A stretch of DNA of 64,000 nt from Microbacteriaceae bacterium VKM Ac-2854 (GCA_013205085.1 JABMLH010000001.1:310001-374000); one strand, 5' to 3'. Positions 17,069-25,274 are shown, counted from the first letter of the stretch. A program made the numbers and translations. Notes: generated from the letters alone by a model not told the origin.

Positions 17069-18667
17069 ATGTCAGTCAACCCCTCTCTCCCCTCCGGCGA
17101 GTTCACGCCCCGCACCGGTGTCTCCCGCCGCACGGTCTCGACCGCCGCCGCGTGGACGGTTCCGGCCGTCGCCGTGGCCGTCGGGGCGCCGCTGGCCTCC
17201 GCTTCCGGTGCGACTGGTGGCACCATCGTGTTCAGCCCGGCCGTCGTCTCGGCGATCCCTGGTACCCCGTACCAGGACGTCCTGATCACCGCGACGGCGA
17301 CGTCGGGCACGATCGACAGCCCGTTGAGCTTCGTGCTGCAGCTGCCGGCCGGCCTGACCTTCGCGGATGGTGCAACCACCAAGACGATCACGATCCCGGC
17401 GTCCAACGCCGGCACCGCAACGTTCACCCTGACCGGACCGGTCTACGGCGTCGTCGCGTTGCCGAACGCCCCCGTGGGGGCGCAGCTCACCCCGACCGTG
17501 TCGGCCACCACGTCCGGCTGGACGGTCACGCCCAACGAATTCGACGTCGTCGCGAATGTCGTCCCGGGGTCCGCGGCCGGCTGGGTGTGGGGAAAGAACA
17601 TCAACAACGGAGGATGGAACTCGGCGCAGGGCTCGCCGCTCCCCGGCGCCCGCGCGGCCAATGTGGTGCCGAACCTAGGGATCGTGGACCTCACGGCCTA
17701 CGGCATGGACACGCTCATCCGCGACGACGACACGCTCTGGGCGCCGGGAAGTCAGTACACCGGCACGAACGTCCCGACTCTCGAGCCGGGAGAGCTTTTC
17801 ATCTCCATCGACGGTTCCAACTCGGTGCTGACGAGCTATGGCCGCGTCTACCGCATCAAAGTCGCCAACACCCCCCTGATGCCGTTCATCGACAGCACCT
17901 TCGCGCCCAACGGCGCCTTCATCACAAATATCTCAATGATGTCGACAACAGGGTCTGTCGGTAACGACGGACAGTTCGGAACGTTCATGTTGGACAGTCA
18001 GGGACGGGTTTGGCACACGAGCTCGTGGGCGACGAATACCACCGGCTACGCATACGATCCGAAACTGGTCTTCAACGGTGCAGCGCCGCTCTCCGGCATC
18101 GTCGAGATCTCCGCGATTACCCGTGGCGCTCTTGCGCGCACCGCGGCGGGCAAGGTCTATCGGATCGACATGGTTACGTCCACGACTTCGGTTTCGCTGG
18201 TGAAGCAGTCGGTCGCCGGCGTCGTCAGCGACCTGGTCGATGTCGCGAAGCTCGGCCAGATGGCGGACGATGTGAACGCTTCCACGGCGCCCGTCGGCGA
18301 CAACATCGGCTACGCGGTCATCAAGACGGACGGCTCCGTCTGGTCGTGGGGTAGCGGCACCGGATATCGGCACACAAGCGCGAACCAGACGACGACCACG
18401 GTGGCCACTAAGAACACTCAGGCCGCGAGCCTCGGGCGGCCCGTGAAGGACGTTGGAACGGTTCTCGGCGTCACGTGTGTGATTCTGGACGACAACTCCG
18501 TATGGTCCTGGGGAATCAACTTCCAGGGCATGCTCGGCCAGAACCAGATCATTACGAGCTACATGTCTCAGACGCCGGGTCGAGTCCTGAACTACGACAC
18601 GAAGGCGCCGATCTTCGCGACCCGGTTCTACGCGCTGTACGCGTCGTACGCGGTCGCTAAGGCGTAA
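17069..18667 (+). CDS. Exported RCC1-like repeat protein (paralog 4)
   Basis: A 532-residue protein starting at the ATG with CGAAAGG upstream. The leader GVSRRTVSTAAAWTVPAVAVAVGAP then LASASG (about 16-46) is nearly identical to paralog 2. An N-terminal beta domain (about 48-165, with FVLQLPAGLTFADGATT) matches that of paralogs 1-3 in layout. The signature GWVWGKNINNGGW follows, then RCC1 blades SVWSWGSGTGYRHTS and SVWSWGINFQGMLGQN. The segment from about 17920 to 18430 is visibly less GC-rich and uses rarer codons than the rest, which may mark recombination. A hairpin terminator follows directly. It is predicted to be extracytoplasmic. Confidence 0.85.
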   Translation: MSVNPSLPSGEFTPRTGVSRRTVSTAAAWTVPAVAVAVGAPLASASGATGGTIVFSPAVVSAIPGTPYQDVLITATATSGTIDSPLSFVLQLPAGLTFADGATTKTITIPASNAGTATFTLTGPVYGVVALPNAPVGAQLTPTVSATTSGWTVTPNEFDVVANVVPGSAAGWVWGKNINNGGWNSAQGSPLPGARAANVVPNLGIVDLTAYGMDTLIRDDDTLWAPGSQYTGTNVPTLEPGELFISIDGSNSVLTSYGRVYRIKVANTPLMPFIDSTFAPNGAFITNISMMSTTGSVGNDGQFGTFMLDSQGRVWHTSSWATNTTGYAYDPKLVFNGAAPLSGIVEISAITRGALARTAAGKVYRIDMVTSTTSVSLVKQSVAGVVSDLVDVAKLGQMADDVNASTAPVGDNIGYAVIKTDGSVWSWGSGTGYRHTSANQTTTTVATKNTQAASLGRPVKDVGTVLGVTCVILDDNSVWSWGINFQGMLGQNQIITSYMSQTPGRVLNYDTKAPIFATRFYALYASYAVAKA

Positions 18668-18679
18668 TACTCGATGAGC

Positions 18680-18716
18680 TGAAGGCCCGGCCCTTCCCGA
18701 GGTGGCCGGGCCTTCA
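18680..18716 (+). terminator. Hairpin terminator after paralog 4
   Basis: A perfect 13-bp stem (TGAAGGCCCGGCC at 18680-18692 with 18704-18716) and 11-nt loop, 12 nt past the stop. Confidence 0.85.
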
Positions 18717-18851
18717 CCCGTCGCCGTCCGCGACCTCGAGCGGGCTAGGTGGAGGCGAGCAACGAACTCGGCGTGACGGCGACGCGTACCCCGCTCACCC
18801 CGCGCCGATTCTCATGGCTTCCTCCGGCTCTCTCGGGGTGCCCGTCGTAGG

Positions 18852-19628
18852 GTGTTCGTCGTGGATTCCAGCGAGACGACGACCGAGCCGATCATCGAGT
18901 CGATCGCGGCGGCCCGGATGCAGGCGCCGATTCTCGAGGGCGGCTTCGACGGCGCGCAGATCGACGCCGCGACGGTCGCCGAGATCCGCGCGGTGCGCGA
19001 CGACTTCGCGCGGTTCATGCTGCAGTACAAGTTCGGCATGGACGAGATCGTCACCAAGGTGTCGATCCTGCAGGAGGAGTTCGCCGAGCTGCACGACTAC
19101 AACCCGATCGAGCACGTCTCCAGCCGGCTGAAGTCGGCCGATAGCCTGATCGAGAAGATCGAACGCAAGGGCTGCGACCCGACCTTCGACGGCATCGCCG
19201 CGTCGATCACCGACATCGCCGGCGTGCGGATCACCTGCAGCTTCGTCTCCGACGTGTACCGGGTCTTCGATCTGCTGACCTCGCAGTCCGACGTGACGGT
19301 GATCGAGGTCAAGGACTACATCGAGCAGCCGAAGGAGAACGGCTACAAGAGCCTGCACGCGATCGTGCAGGTGCCGGTGTTCCTCTCCGGCGGCATCGTC
19401 GACGTGCGCGTCGAGGTGCAGTTCCGCACGATCGCGATGGACTTCTGGGCGAGTCTGGAGCACAAGATCTACTACAAGTACGCCCGCCAGGTGCCCCAGG
19501 AGTTGCTCGACGGGCTCCGCGACGCCGCCGCGACCGCGGCCAGTCTCGATGCCGACATGGAGCGCTTGCACCGCCAGGTGCGCGCGTTCCCCGCCCCCGG
19601 GGCCGTGCCCCGCGTCACCTCGCTCTGA
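18852..19628 (+). CDS. Small alarmone synthetase (GTP pyrophosphokinase)
   Basis: A 258-residue single-domain (p)ppGpp synthetase of the RelQ/RelP class; it lacks the hydrolase and regulatory domains of long RelA/SpoT proteins. Family marks: IASSITDIAGVRI-like segment (IAASITDIAGVRITCSFV, about 119-136), KENGYKSLHAIV (about 160) and VEVQFRTIAMDFWASLEHKIYYK (about 185-208). It transfers pyrophosphate from ATP to GTP/GDP in the cytoplasm during stress. The GTG at 18852 is the furthest start; a GTG nine bases on is equally possible. It is monocistronic and follows the paralog 4 terminator. The 135-bp gap before it shows nothing definite. Confidence 0.92.
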   Translation: MFVVDSSETTTEPIIESIAAARMQAPILEGGFDGAQIDAATVAEIRAVRDDFARFMLQYKFGMDEIVTKVSILQEEFAELHDYNPIEHVSSRLKSADSLIEKIERKGCDPTFDGIAASITDIAGVRITCSFVSDVYRVFDLLTSQSDVTVIEVKDYIEQPKENGYKSLHAIVQVPVFLSGGIVDVRVEVQFRTIAMDFWASLEHKIYYKYARQVPQELLDGLRDAAATAASLDADMERLHRQVRAFPAPGAVPRVTSL

Positions 19629-19777
19629 CGCGACGCCCTTCCTCGCACCGGGTGGACGCGGCTGCGACGGCTCGGCTCATCTCGATCCGATGGTTGCCGT
19701 CCGGAGGGTCGTCATCGAGTGCGAGCGGGAGGGGCACCGACGGATCAGATGCCCCTCCAACGAGCAGCGCGTGCCGA

Positions 19778-20470
19778 CTAGCCGATCAGTGTGCGACCGG
19801 CGAGGTTTCCCTGCGTGAAGCGGGCGCCGGTGACGTCCGTCCCCGAGGGGCCGGTCTTAGCGACCTTGATGCCGCCCCAACCGGCACCGGCGCTGTCGCC
19901 CTGGCCGTCAGCAAGGAGGCCGTAGGAGTTGTTTCCCCAGCTGATGACCTTGTTGTCGGATGCGCGGATCACCGAGACCGAGCTGAAGGTGAGATGCACG
20001 TCGATGACCTTTCCGGCGTTCGCCGCGGCGGTCGAGTCGACCGCGGCGTAGACGCGTCCGACGTCGCTGGCGCCGGTACTCGCGGACATGTCGCTGCAGC
20101 GGCCCCAGCTGTACAAGGTGCCGTCGCCTGAGATGGCCCAGGTGATGCCCGTGTGGTCGAAGTTGCCGTTCTGCGTGGCCTGGTTTCCTGTCATACCGAG
20201 CTTGACGATTCCGGTGAGCGGCGTATTCGCAGCGGTCAGCACCGGCCCCGCGTAGAAGCGCGACTGCAGCGACGTGCCGTCTCCGAGCGAGTTCGCAACA
20301 CCGGTGCCCCAGTTCATGACCTGGCCGCCGACGATCGCCATGCCGCCGTGAGCGTAGCTGCCGATCGCGGTCGCCCCGGTGAGGACGGTCGTTCCAGCGG
20401 CGTCGGTGACGACCCGATTGGGCACGTTGGTGTCGCCGGAGATGGCGTTGCCGAGGCCGAGGCGGCCTCC
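19778..20470 (-). pseudogene. RCC1-like repeat protein, C-terminal fragment
   Basis: About 230 codons of RCC1-type sequence without start or leader: GGRLGLGNAISGDTNVPNRVV, QVMNWGTGVANSLGDG, GTLYSWGRCSDMS and NKVISWGNNSYGLLADG. The N-terminal export signal, beta domain and first blades are missing. Homology ends abruptly near 20470, where a histidine-kinase fragment begins on the other strand. It has no operator like those of the intact copies. It is a broken fifth family member. Confidence 0.75.
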
Positions 20471-20478
20471 AGCACTCA

Positions 20479-21056
20479 GCGAGGATGCCGAATACTCGCT
20501 GAACCGGATCGAGTCCGCCGCCACACGGATGACCTCGCTCGTTGAGGACCTGCTCCTGCTCGCGCGGCTAGATGAAGGTCGCGAACTCGAGCGCGAATCC
20601 GTAGATCTCACCGTGGTGTTGATCGACGCGGTGGCGGACGCGCACGTAGCTGGGTCCGACCATGAATGGGCTCTTGAACTGCCCGATGAACCGCTCCAAG
20701 TGAAAGGTGACCGCCTCCGATTGCATCAAGTGGTCGCGAATTTACTGCGCAACGCTAACGTGCATACTCCGCCTGGCACTCGAGTCGCTACTTCCCTCCG
20801 CAACGAGATCAACCCTTCAGGCATCCCAGTTGCCGTCATCACCGTCGCCGACAATGGACCTGGGATCGAGCCAGAACTTTTGCCGGTACTGTTCGAACGA
20901 TTTGCACGCGGCGACTCATCTCGTGCGCGTTCAACAGGATCGACCGGCCTCGGACTCGCGATTGTCGAAGCCGTCATTGACGCGCACGGCGGGCGAGTTT
21001 CGGTCGAATCCGTACCTAACCGCACGGAGTTTCGTGTCGAGCTTCCTATAGCCTGA
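20479..21056 (+). pseudogene. Two-component histidine kinase, 5'-truncated
   Basis: About 190 codons holding the second dimerisation helix (EYSLNRIESAATRMTSLVEDLLLLARLDEG) and the ATPase domain: N box HQVVANLLRNANVHTP, G1 VADNGPGI, F box LFERFARGDSSRA, G2 GSTGLGLAIVEAVIDAHGG. The sensor, membrane helices, HAMP and the phosphorylated-His helix are absent. The open frame extends upstream to 20379, but that part is antisense to the RCC1 fragment. No response regulator is nearby. It cannot signal in the normal way. Confidence 0.8.
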
Positions 21057-21120
21057 AGCAACTAGGGTCAGCGCTTGAAGCGGGCATTGTCGACTGTCCG
21101 CGCAGGTCACCCATCCGCGG

Positions 21121-21164
21121 AGCAACGGGCGCGCGAACGGCGGACCGCCCGCACGCCCGTTGCT
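21121..21164 (-). terminator. Hairpin at end of lectin fragment
   Basis: An 11-bp perfect stem (AGCAACGGGCG at 21121-21131 with 21154-21164) that overlaps the stop codon of the minus-strand lectin fragment. Confidence 0.55.
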
Positions 21165-21354
21165 AGGCGGCCTCTAACCTATTCGGCCGGAATCGCCGCT
21201 CAGCGCGTCCGTACCAAGAAGACCAGATAACTCGCGAATTGTCCGATCTGTAATACACGAGGTTACCGTCATTTTGCATAATCAAGTACCCTCCACGGTC
21301 GAACGCCCAGGCGATGCTGTTGGTTCCGGACGACCACTTAGACCTTCCGCTTCG
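21163..21354 (-). pseudogene. Bulb-type (mannose-binding) lectin fragment
   Basis: Reading the minus strand gives KWSSGTNSIAWAFDRGG, then YLIMQNDGNLVYYRSDN and SRVIWSSWYG. This is the B-lectin repeat pattern (QNDGNLVxY, then WxS). The frame ends at a TAG at 21165-21163. There is no start in keeping with a whole domain (only an internal ATG at 21279), and one B-lectin domain needs about 110 residues, so this is the tail of a lost gene. It lies directly after the exported-protein gene on the same strand. No other gene was seen between 21057 and 21363. Confidence 0.6.
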
Positions 21355-21363
21355 TGCTCTGTT

Positions 21364-21942
21364 CTACTTCACGTACTCGCCGGGGATACCGATCTCTTCG
21401 ATGTCCACGCCTGTCCCGTATCCGATTCCATCGCCGGTGGGACCGTCGTAGACGACCGTGTAGACATCCCAGGTTCTTTCTGGTGACCCGTGGAGAGTCC
21501 CCGAAGTCGTCAGCGGAGAGTGCACGGTCAGCACCCAGACGGGACGGTCGACAGCGATCTGGGTATCCGCGCCCAGTCCGGGGGAGTACTTCGCGAGGTC
21601 ACCGTAGGCGACGCTCGCAGCGAAGACCGGGGCATCCGATCTGGTTCCGTCGCCATCAAGCGTGCTCATCGCTCGGGCGGCCACGGCCAACGGCCCCACA
21701 TCCACCAGCGGCGCGGACGTGTCGTACAGCTGCAGCGCCGGGAAGTTCTTCGCGCGTTCCGCGAGAGCTTCGTCGGGCGAAATCGTGGGCTGGGAGTCCT
21801 CGGGCTCGTAGTATGCCGTCTGTTCTGGGTTGCTCGTCACATCCCGACCGGCTTGAGCGGAGAGCACGCCTCCACTCACGGCTATGGCGGCCACCACCAC
21901 GACGACGCCCGCACCGATTACAGTGAATCGCTTAGCCATCAT
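21364..21942 (-). CDS. Membrane-anchored/exported protein of unknown function
   Basis: A 192-residue protein with one N-terminal hydrophobic segment (FTVIGAGVVVVVAAIAVSGGVLSAQ, residues 6-30), followed by a soluble domain rich in Ser, Thr and Asp. The C-terminal half has VDRPVWVLTVHSPLTTSG, then RTWDVYTVVYDGPTGDGIGYG, a pattern seen in uncharacterised actinobacterial exported proteins. No family name can be given. Two adjacent ATGs offer the start. It begins 14 nt after the end of the inactivated secreted-protein gene on the same strand, so the two were once an operon. Confidence 0.7.
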   Translation of the reverse strand: MMAKRFTVIGAGVVVVVAAIAVSGGVLSAQAGRDVTSNPEQTAYYEPEDSQPTISPDEALAERAKNFPALQLYDTSAPLVDVGPLAVAARAMSTLDGDGTRSDAPVFAASVAYGDLAKYSPGLGADTQIAVDRPVWVLTVHSPLTTSGTLHGSPERTWDVYTVVYDGPTGDGIGYGTGVDIEEIGIPGEYVK

Positions 21943-21956
21943 TCTTTGCCTCACCC

Positions 21957-22654
21957 TCATGATTTGTTCCACGACCAGAACCCGTTGACGCTCGTCGCTT
22001 GTGCGTTGAAACCGCAGTTCGGCGAGATTGTGTAGACCGGACCCCCCGAGTTGCCCCAGGCGTAGTTGCCCCAGTTGTAGCTGGTGTTCAAATACCAGGC
22101 TTGCATGTTCGACGTCGCGGCCTGACCGGGCGGGCACACCGTGTTGTACCACTCGCCACCCATGTCGACGTGGTGGCTCGTCCACCCGGACACGTTCGCA
22201 CTTACGCCCACCTGATTGCCGTTGAGGCTGATCAGCCAGTCTCCTTCGGCGTAGGGCTTCCGGACGACCTGGTATCGCTGTCGTTGAGGTATCCAGCATT
22301 GAGGCGCCGGCCATTCCCCACCTCGAACTCGATGTATGAGTACTGAATGCCGCTGAGATCGAGTGTGAACCACATCTCATTGTTGAGGTGACGGTATTAG
22401 TTGTACCCGACGTCGCCGCCGATGGTTGAGTACGAACGGGGGATGCGCGCCTTCGCGCCGAGCCAGTTATCGCCGCCGACCCACCGCGTAGCGAAGTCGT
22501 AGCAGTGACCGCCGCCCCCTTGGCAGTATTGCGGCGCAGCCCTAGCGGGTGACGCACCTCCTCCAACTACCCCCGCAGTGACGAGCGCAAGTACTGCAAG
22601 CGCCGCGAGCGAGAACCGAGCGATCCGGTTGCCCCAATTCCGAACATTTGTCAT
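21957..22654 (-). pseudogene. Secreted protein gene broken by a stop and a frameshift
   Basis: It starts well at the ATG at 22654: signal peptide FSLAALAVLALVTAGVVGGG, then ASPARAAP and QYCQGGGGHCYDFATRWVGG. A TAA at 22399-22397 interrupts it, but sensible sequence goes on in the same frame (NNEMWFTLDLSGIQYSYIEF, then EVGNGRRLNAGYLNDSD) to about 22280. There it shifts frame into KPYAEGDWLISLNGNQVGV and runs to ISPNCGFNAQATSVNGFWSW at 21957. Restored, it is a Cys-containing secreted protein of about 230 residues, unassigned to a family. Both defects argue against expression. The 240 bp upstream hold only its promoter region. Confidence 0.7.
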
Positions 22655-22896
22655 GCCTGCGACTATCCCGAGAACCGCGCACGGTAAGCATGGATTTTAG
22701 CCGACAAAATGCTGAAGAATATTCTAGGTTCAGTGAGGACCAACTCGCCTCGACGCCCCGGTCGCCTGCGGGACAACATGGCGGGTCGCAAAGCCACGAC
22801 TAATCGGCCGCTGACTCCTGCCAGGACAGAGTCAAGAACGATGCGACTCACCGCCGTGCGCGATCGAGTCCGCCCGATATCGGGCGCCAATAACGC

Positions 22897-23334
22897 ATGG
22901 TTGCCGATGCGGATCGTCAGAGCGCCCTTGCTCGCGCTTACGAAGTGGCGCGGCTGCTGCACCAGGTGCGCGCGTTGGAGGCGGAGTTGGTAGCGCTCCT
23001 GGCGGAGGCGATTCGCGTGGCGGCGGAGGTGTCGGTGCCGCAGGCGGTGATCGCCGAGGCGGTGAACGTCACACCGGGGCGGGTGAATCAGCTGACCATG
23101 GAACCGCGAGCACTCGGATCGGTTCAGCTACGCGATCGGGTCACGAGGATTGTGGAATGGCCGCAGGACGCGCTGCGCGTACACGAATCGTCATTCGTCG
23201 GTGTGATGACCTTGCCGCCGTATCGTCGGCGCCGGCCGAGCCCCCGCTGCGCCGGCGGCGAGGGACTACGACCGGGCCGAGAACGATGGGTAACCTGCAT
23301 GCGAACGATATGTCAGCGATTATCGCCCACTTGA
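22897..23334 (+). CDS. Small helix-turn-helix protein
   Basis: The first about 68 residues are a convincing small protein: a long helix (ALARAYEVARLLHQVRALEAELVALLAEAIRVAAE) then PQAVIAEAVNVTPGRVNQL, a helix-turn-helix typical of short actinobacterial DNA-binding proteins. The remaining about 75 residues are Arg/Pro-rich and look like accidental read-through, so the gene may have lost its proper 3' end. A 46-bp piece of the same gene recurs in decayed form at 25229. Function beyond DNA binding is unknown. Confidence 0.5.
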   Translation: MVADADRQSALARAYEVARLLHQVRALEAELVALLAEAIRVAAEVSVPQAVIAEAVNVTPGRVNQLTMEPRALGSVQLRDRVTRIVEWPQDALRVHESSFVGVMTLPPYRRRRPSPRCAGGEGLRPGRERWVTCMRTICQRLSPT

Positions 23335-23486
23335 CATAATCATAGTTATCGGACATCTGCCGGATAGCGTTTTGCCTGCTCTGGTGCTGGCGCTGCTTCG
23401 TGTTCAGGGCACCTGGTCGAGCTGATTTGAGACGATTTCGTGTTGGGCGACGCTACCAAGATGAGAGCCGTGATTTGAGGGGGACC

Positions 23487-23954
23487 ATGATGGATGAGAT
23501 GCGTTCGGAGCAAGATGCGCTGGCTCGTGTTCGGGGCAAGCTCGGTACCCAGATCGGGCAGATGCGCGAGCGTGAGTGTCGCGGTCGAAAGCTTCTCGGC
23601 GTAGGTGTTGCAGGGGTTGTTGTGCTGGCGGGAGGCGGGGCGGTGGCTGTTGCGGCGATCGCCACGCCTCGGATGGTTGAAAGCGGCGTCGTCTGTTATT
23701 CATCGCTGGGTATCTCGGGTCCGGAGCATGGAATGGGCTTCGTTGACGGCCAGTCGCTCCCGACCGAGCTCGACGCGAAAATCGCAATGGCGGTGGAGCT
23801 GTGCGCTGGCCAGGGAGGCGCATCGGATCGCGATCTGAGCGCCGTCTGCGTCCGACCGGACGGTCTGATCGCGGTGTTCCCGAAGGAGCCGGCTGACGAC
23901 GACGCGGACGTTTGCGGCCAAGTCGGTTACGAAGCAGCAGCGACGCGTTCGTGA
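23487..23954 (+). CDS. Single-pass membrane protein upstream of ECF sigma factor
   Basis: A 155-residue protein from the ATG at 23487 (GAGGGGGACC upstream; a second ATG follows at once). Cytoplasmic N-terminus DEMRSEQDALARVRGKLGTQIGQ is basic and helical. One membrane segment, LLGVGVAGVVVLAGGGAVAVAAIA (about 38-61), follows. The outer domain of about 90 residues has three cysteines (VVCYSSLGIS, VELCAGQGG, SAVCVRPDG). It overlaps the sigma gene by 4 nt (GTGA). The topology suits an anti-sigma factor, but it lacks a recognisable zinc anti-sigma motif and lies upstream where anti-sigma genes usually follow. Role as sigma partner is inference. Confidence 0.7.
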   Translation: MMDEMRSEQDALARVRGKLGTQIGQMRERECRGRKLLGVGVAGVVVLAGGGAVAVAAIATPRMVESGVVCYSSLGISGPEHGMGFVDGQSLPTELDAKIAMAVELCAGQGGASDRDLSAVCVRPDGLIAVFPKEPADDDADVCGQVGYEAAATRS

Positions 23955-24502
23955 CAGATGCATCGGATGTCGAGCTGGTCGTCGCCCTGGCTCGAGGAGC
24001 GCAACCCGCTTTCAATGAGCTGTACGACCGCCATGCCCTCACCGTGTACCGATGGGTTCGCGCACGGGAGAATGACGCAGGTGCTGTCGAGGACCTCGTA
24101 CAGAGCGTCTTCCTGCTGCTGTGGAAGAAGCGCGCATCCGTGGTGGTACGAGGATCCTCTTTGTTGCCGTGGCTGCTGGTCACCGCTCGGTACGAAGTGC
24201 TCGCCAGCTATCGAAAACGTGGCATCGCGATCACGCGCTCTGTGAATGATTCGGATGGCACGTCGCAATCCACGGTTGAGGACCTGGTCGCCTCGCGCAT
24301 CCAGCTGGAGCAGGTTGCTGACGTGGTGAGGTCGCTGCCGGAGCTGGATCAGAGCGTATTTCGGCTGTGCATGGTGGAAGGGCTGCGGTACGAAGAAGCG
24401 GCCCGGGCGCTGGGTGTCGCTCCCGGGGCGGTACGCAACAGGCTGTCGCGTGTTCGTCGGGGGCTGATCCAGCAGCTCGGGCCGCTTCGTTCGATGGACT
24501 AG
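23951..24502 (+). CDS. ECF-type RNA polymerase sigma factor
   Basis: A 183-residue sigma-70 family protein with regions 2 and 4 only. Region 2: ARGAQPAFNELYDRHALTVYRWVRARENDAGAVEDLVQSVFLLLW split over about residues 15-60, with the polymerase-binding DLVQSVFL. Region 4: LPELDQSVFRLCMVEGLRYEEAARALGVAPGAVRNRLSRVRRGL (about 125-168). It directs polymerase to a set of stress or envelope promoters. The GTG start lies inside the stop of the membrane-protein gene. Its TAG stop overlaps the TAG of the convergent crystallin-like gene in the tetramer CTAG. Confidence 0.88.
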   Translation: MTDASDVELVVALARGAQPAFNELYDRHALTVYRWVRARENDAGAVEDLVQSVFLLLWKKRASVVVRGSSLLPWLLVTARYEVLASYRKRGIAITRSVNDSDGTSQSTVEDLVASRIQLEQVADVVRSLPELDQSVFRLCMVEGLRYEEAARALGVAPGAVRNRLSRVRRGLIQQLGPLRSMD

Positions 24503-25107
24503 TTCTGGAACCTGATCGAGGACGCCTTGTCGTTGAAGTTCGCTCCGACCCAGTTCGACGACCAGTACGGACCGTAGGAGAGTCCGGTGTAGGTCGGGTT
24601 CTCGAAGAGAACCATCTTGCAGACGTTGCCCTTCATGGCCGACGCGCGGTTGTCCCAGCCGTAGGCGGACAGGTTGTTCACGTACACCGGCGCCTGCCCG
24701 CAGGCGTTGACGTTGTTGATGGTGAACCCGTACGAGCTGCCGCCGAAGTCCATGTCGTCGTAGATCCAGCCCAACGTCCAGACCTGTCGCGCCGCGGCGA
24801 CCGTGGCCGCATCGGCCGCGGACAGCGTGCTTGCCGTCTTGCCCGTCGCCGCTCGCGGATCCTCGAATTGGATTCCGAGGGTGCGAGCGGCCGCCACTCG
24901 AAGCCCGTCGACGGTCGGGGCGCAGACTTGCGGCAACTTCGCCACATCTGCTGCCGATGACTTGCTGGAGCTCGCCTCATAGAGGACAACGACACAGTGA
25001 GTCTCCACCGTCTTTGTCGGCGCCGGCGCCGCCGCAGCGGGCGTTGCTACGATCCCCCCGAGCAGTATCACCCCACCGATTACTGCCAAGAACCTATTAC
25101 CACGCAT
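24499..25107 (-). CDS. Exported beta/gamma-crystallin-like protein
   Basis: A 202-residue protein from the ATG at 25107 (GAGGGG upstream) with signal peptide FLAVIGGVILLGGIVATPAAAAP. The C-terminal about 85 residues carry a Greek-key crystallin / I36-inhibitor-like domain: IYDDMDFGGSSYGFTI, NLSAYGWDNRASAMKGNVC and LFENPTYTGLSYGP...NDKASSIRF, with the (Y/F)xxxxFxG pattern and DNRASS-type calcium-site motifs. Such proteins are secreted; some bind calcium and some inhibit metalloproteases. The mid-part (about 35-110) has no known match. It could be a target of the adjacent sigma factor, which is unproven. Confidence 0.8.
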   Translation of the reverse strand: MRGNRFLAVIGGVILLGGIVATPAAAAPAPTKTVETHCVVVLYEASSSKSSAADVAKLPQVCAPTVDGLRVAAARTLGIQFEDPRAATGKTASTLSAADAATVAAARQVWTLGWIYDDMDFGGSSYGFTINNVNACGQAPVYVNNLSAYGWDNRASAMKGNVCKMVLFENPTYTGLSYGPYWSSNWVGANFNDKASSIRFQN

Positions 25108-25228
25108 TGAATTCCCCTCACGTTCGACACGTGAGTTGAGCATCCCCCGCATTCGCCTATTCGCGCAAGACCCTGCGGATACCCAATTCCGGGAATTCCT
25201 CAAATTATCCGAGTGCTTAGCTGGGGCC

Positions 25229-25274
25229 GCTCCTGGCGGATGCGATTCGCGCCGGCGGTGGAGATGTCGGTGCC
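25229..25274. repeat. Decayed copy of the 22994 HTH gene segment
   Basis: Forty-six bases that match 22994-23039 closely (shared words CGCTCCTGGCGGA, GCGATTCGCG, TGTCGGTGCC), inside the 350-bp gap 25108-25457. After it the likeness fades quickly. The rest of the gap shows only promoter-like AT-rich DNA just before 25458. Confidence 0.5.

Noticed and set aside
3289-18667. Toxin, immunity or polymorphic-toxin interpretation of the RCC1-like family
   Set aside because: No C-terminal toxin domain, no small immunity genes, and the C-termini are the most conserved part of the family.
20379-20478. Upstream part of the histidine-kinase frame as its natural N-terminus
   Set aside because: These codons are antisense to clear RCC1 sequence and do not resemble a sensor or His-box helix.
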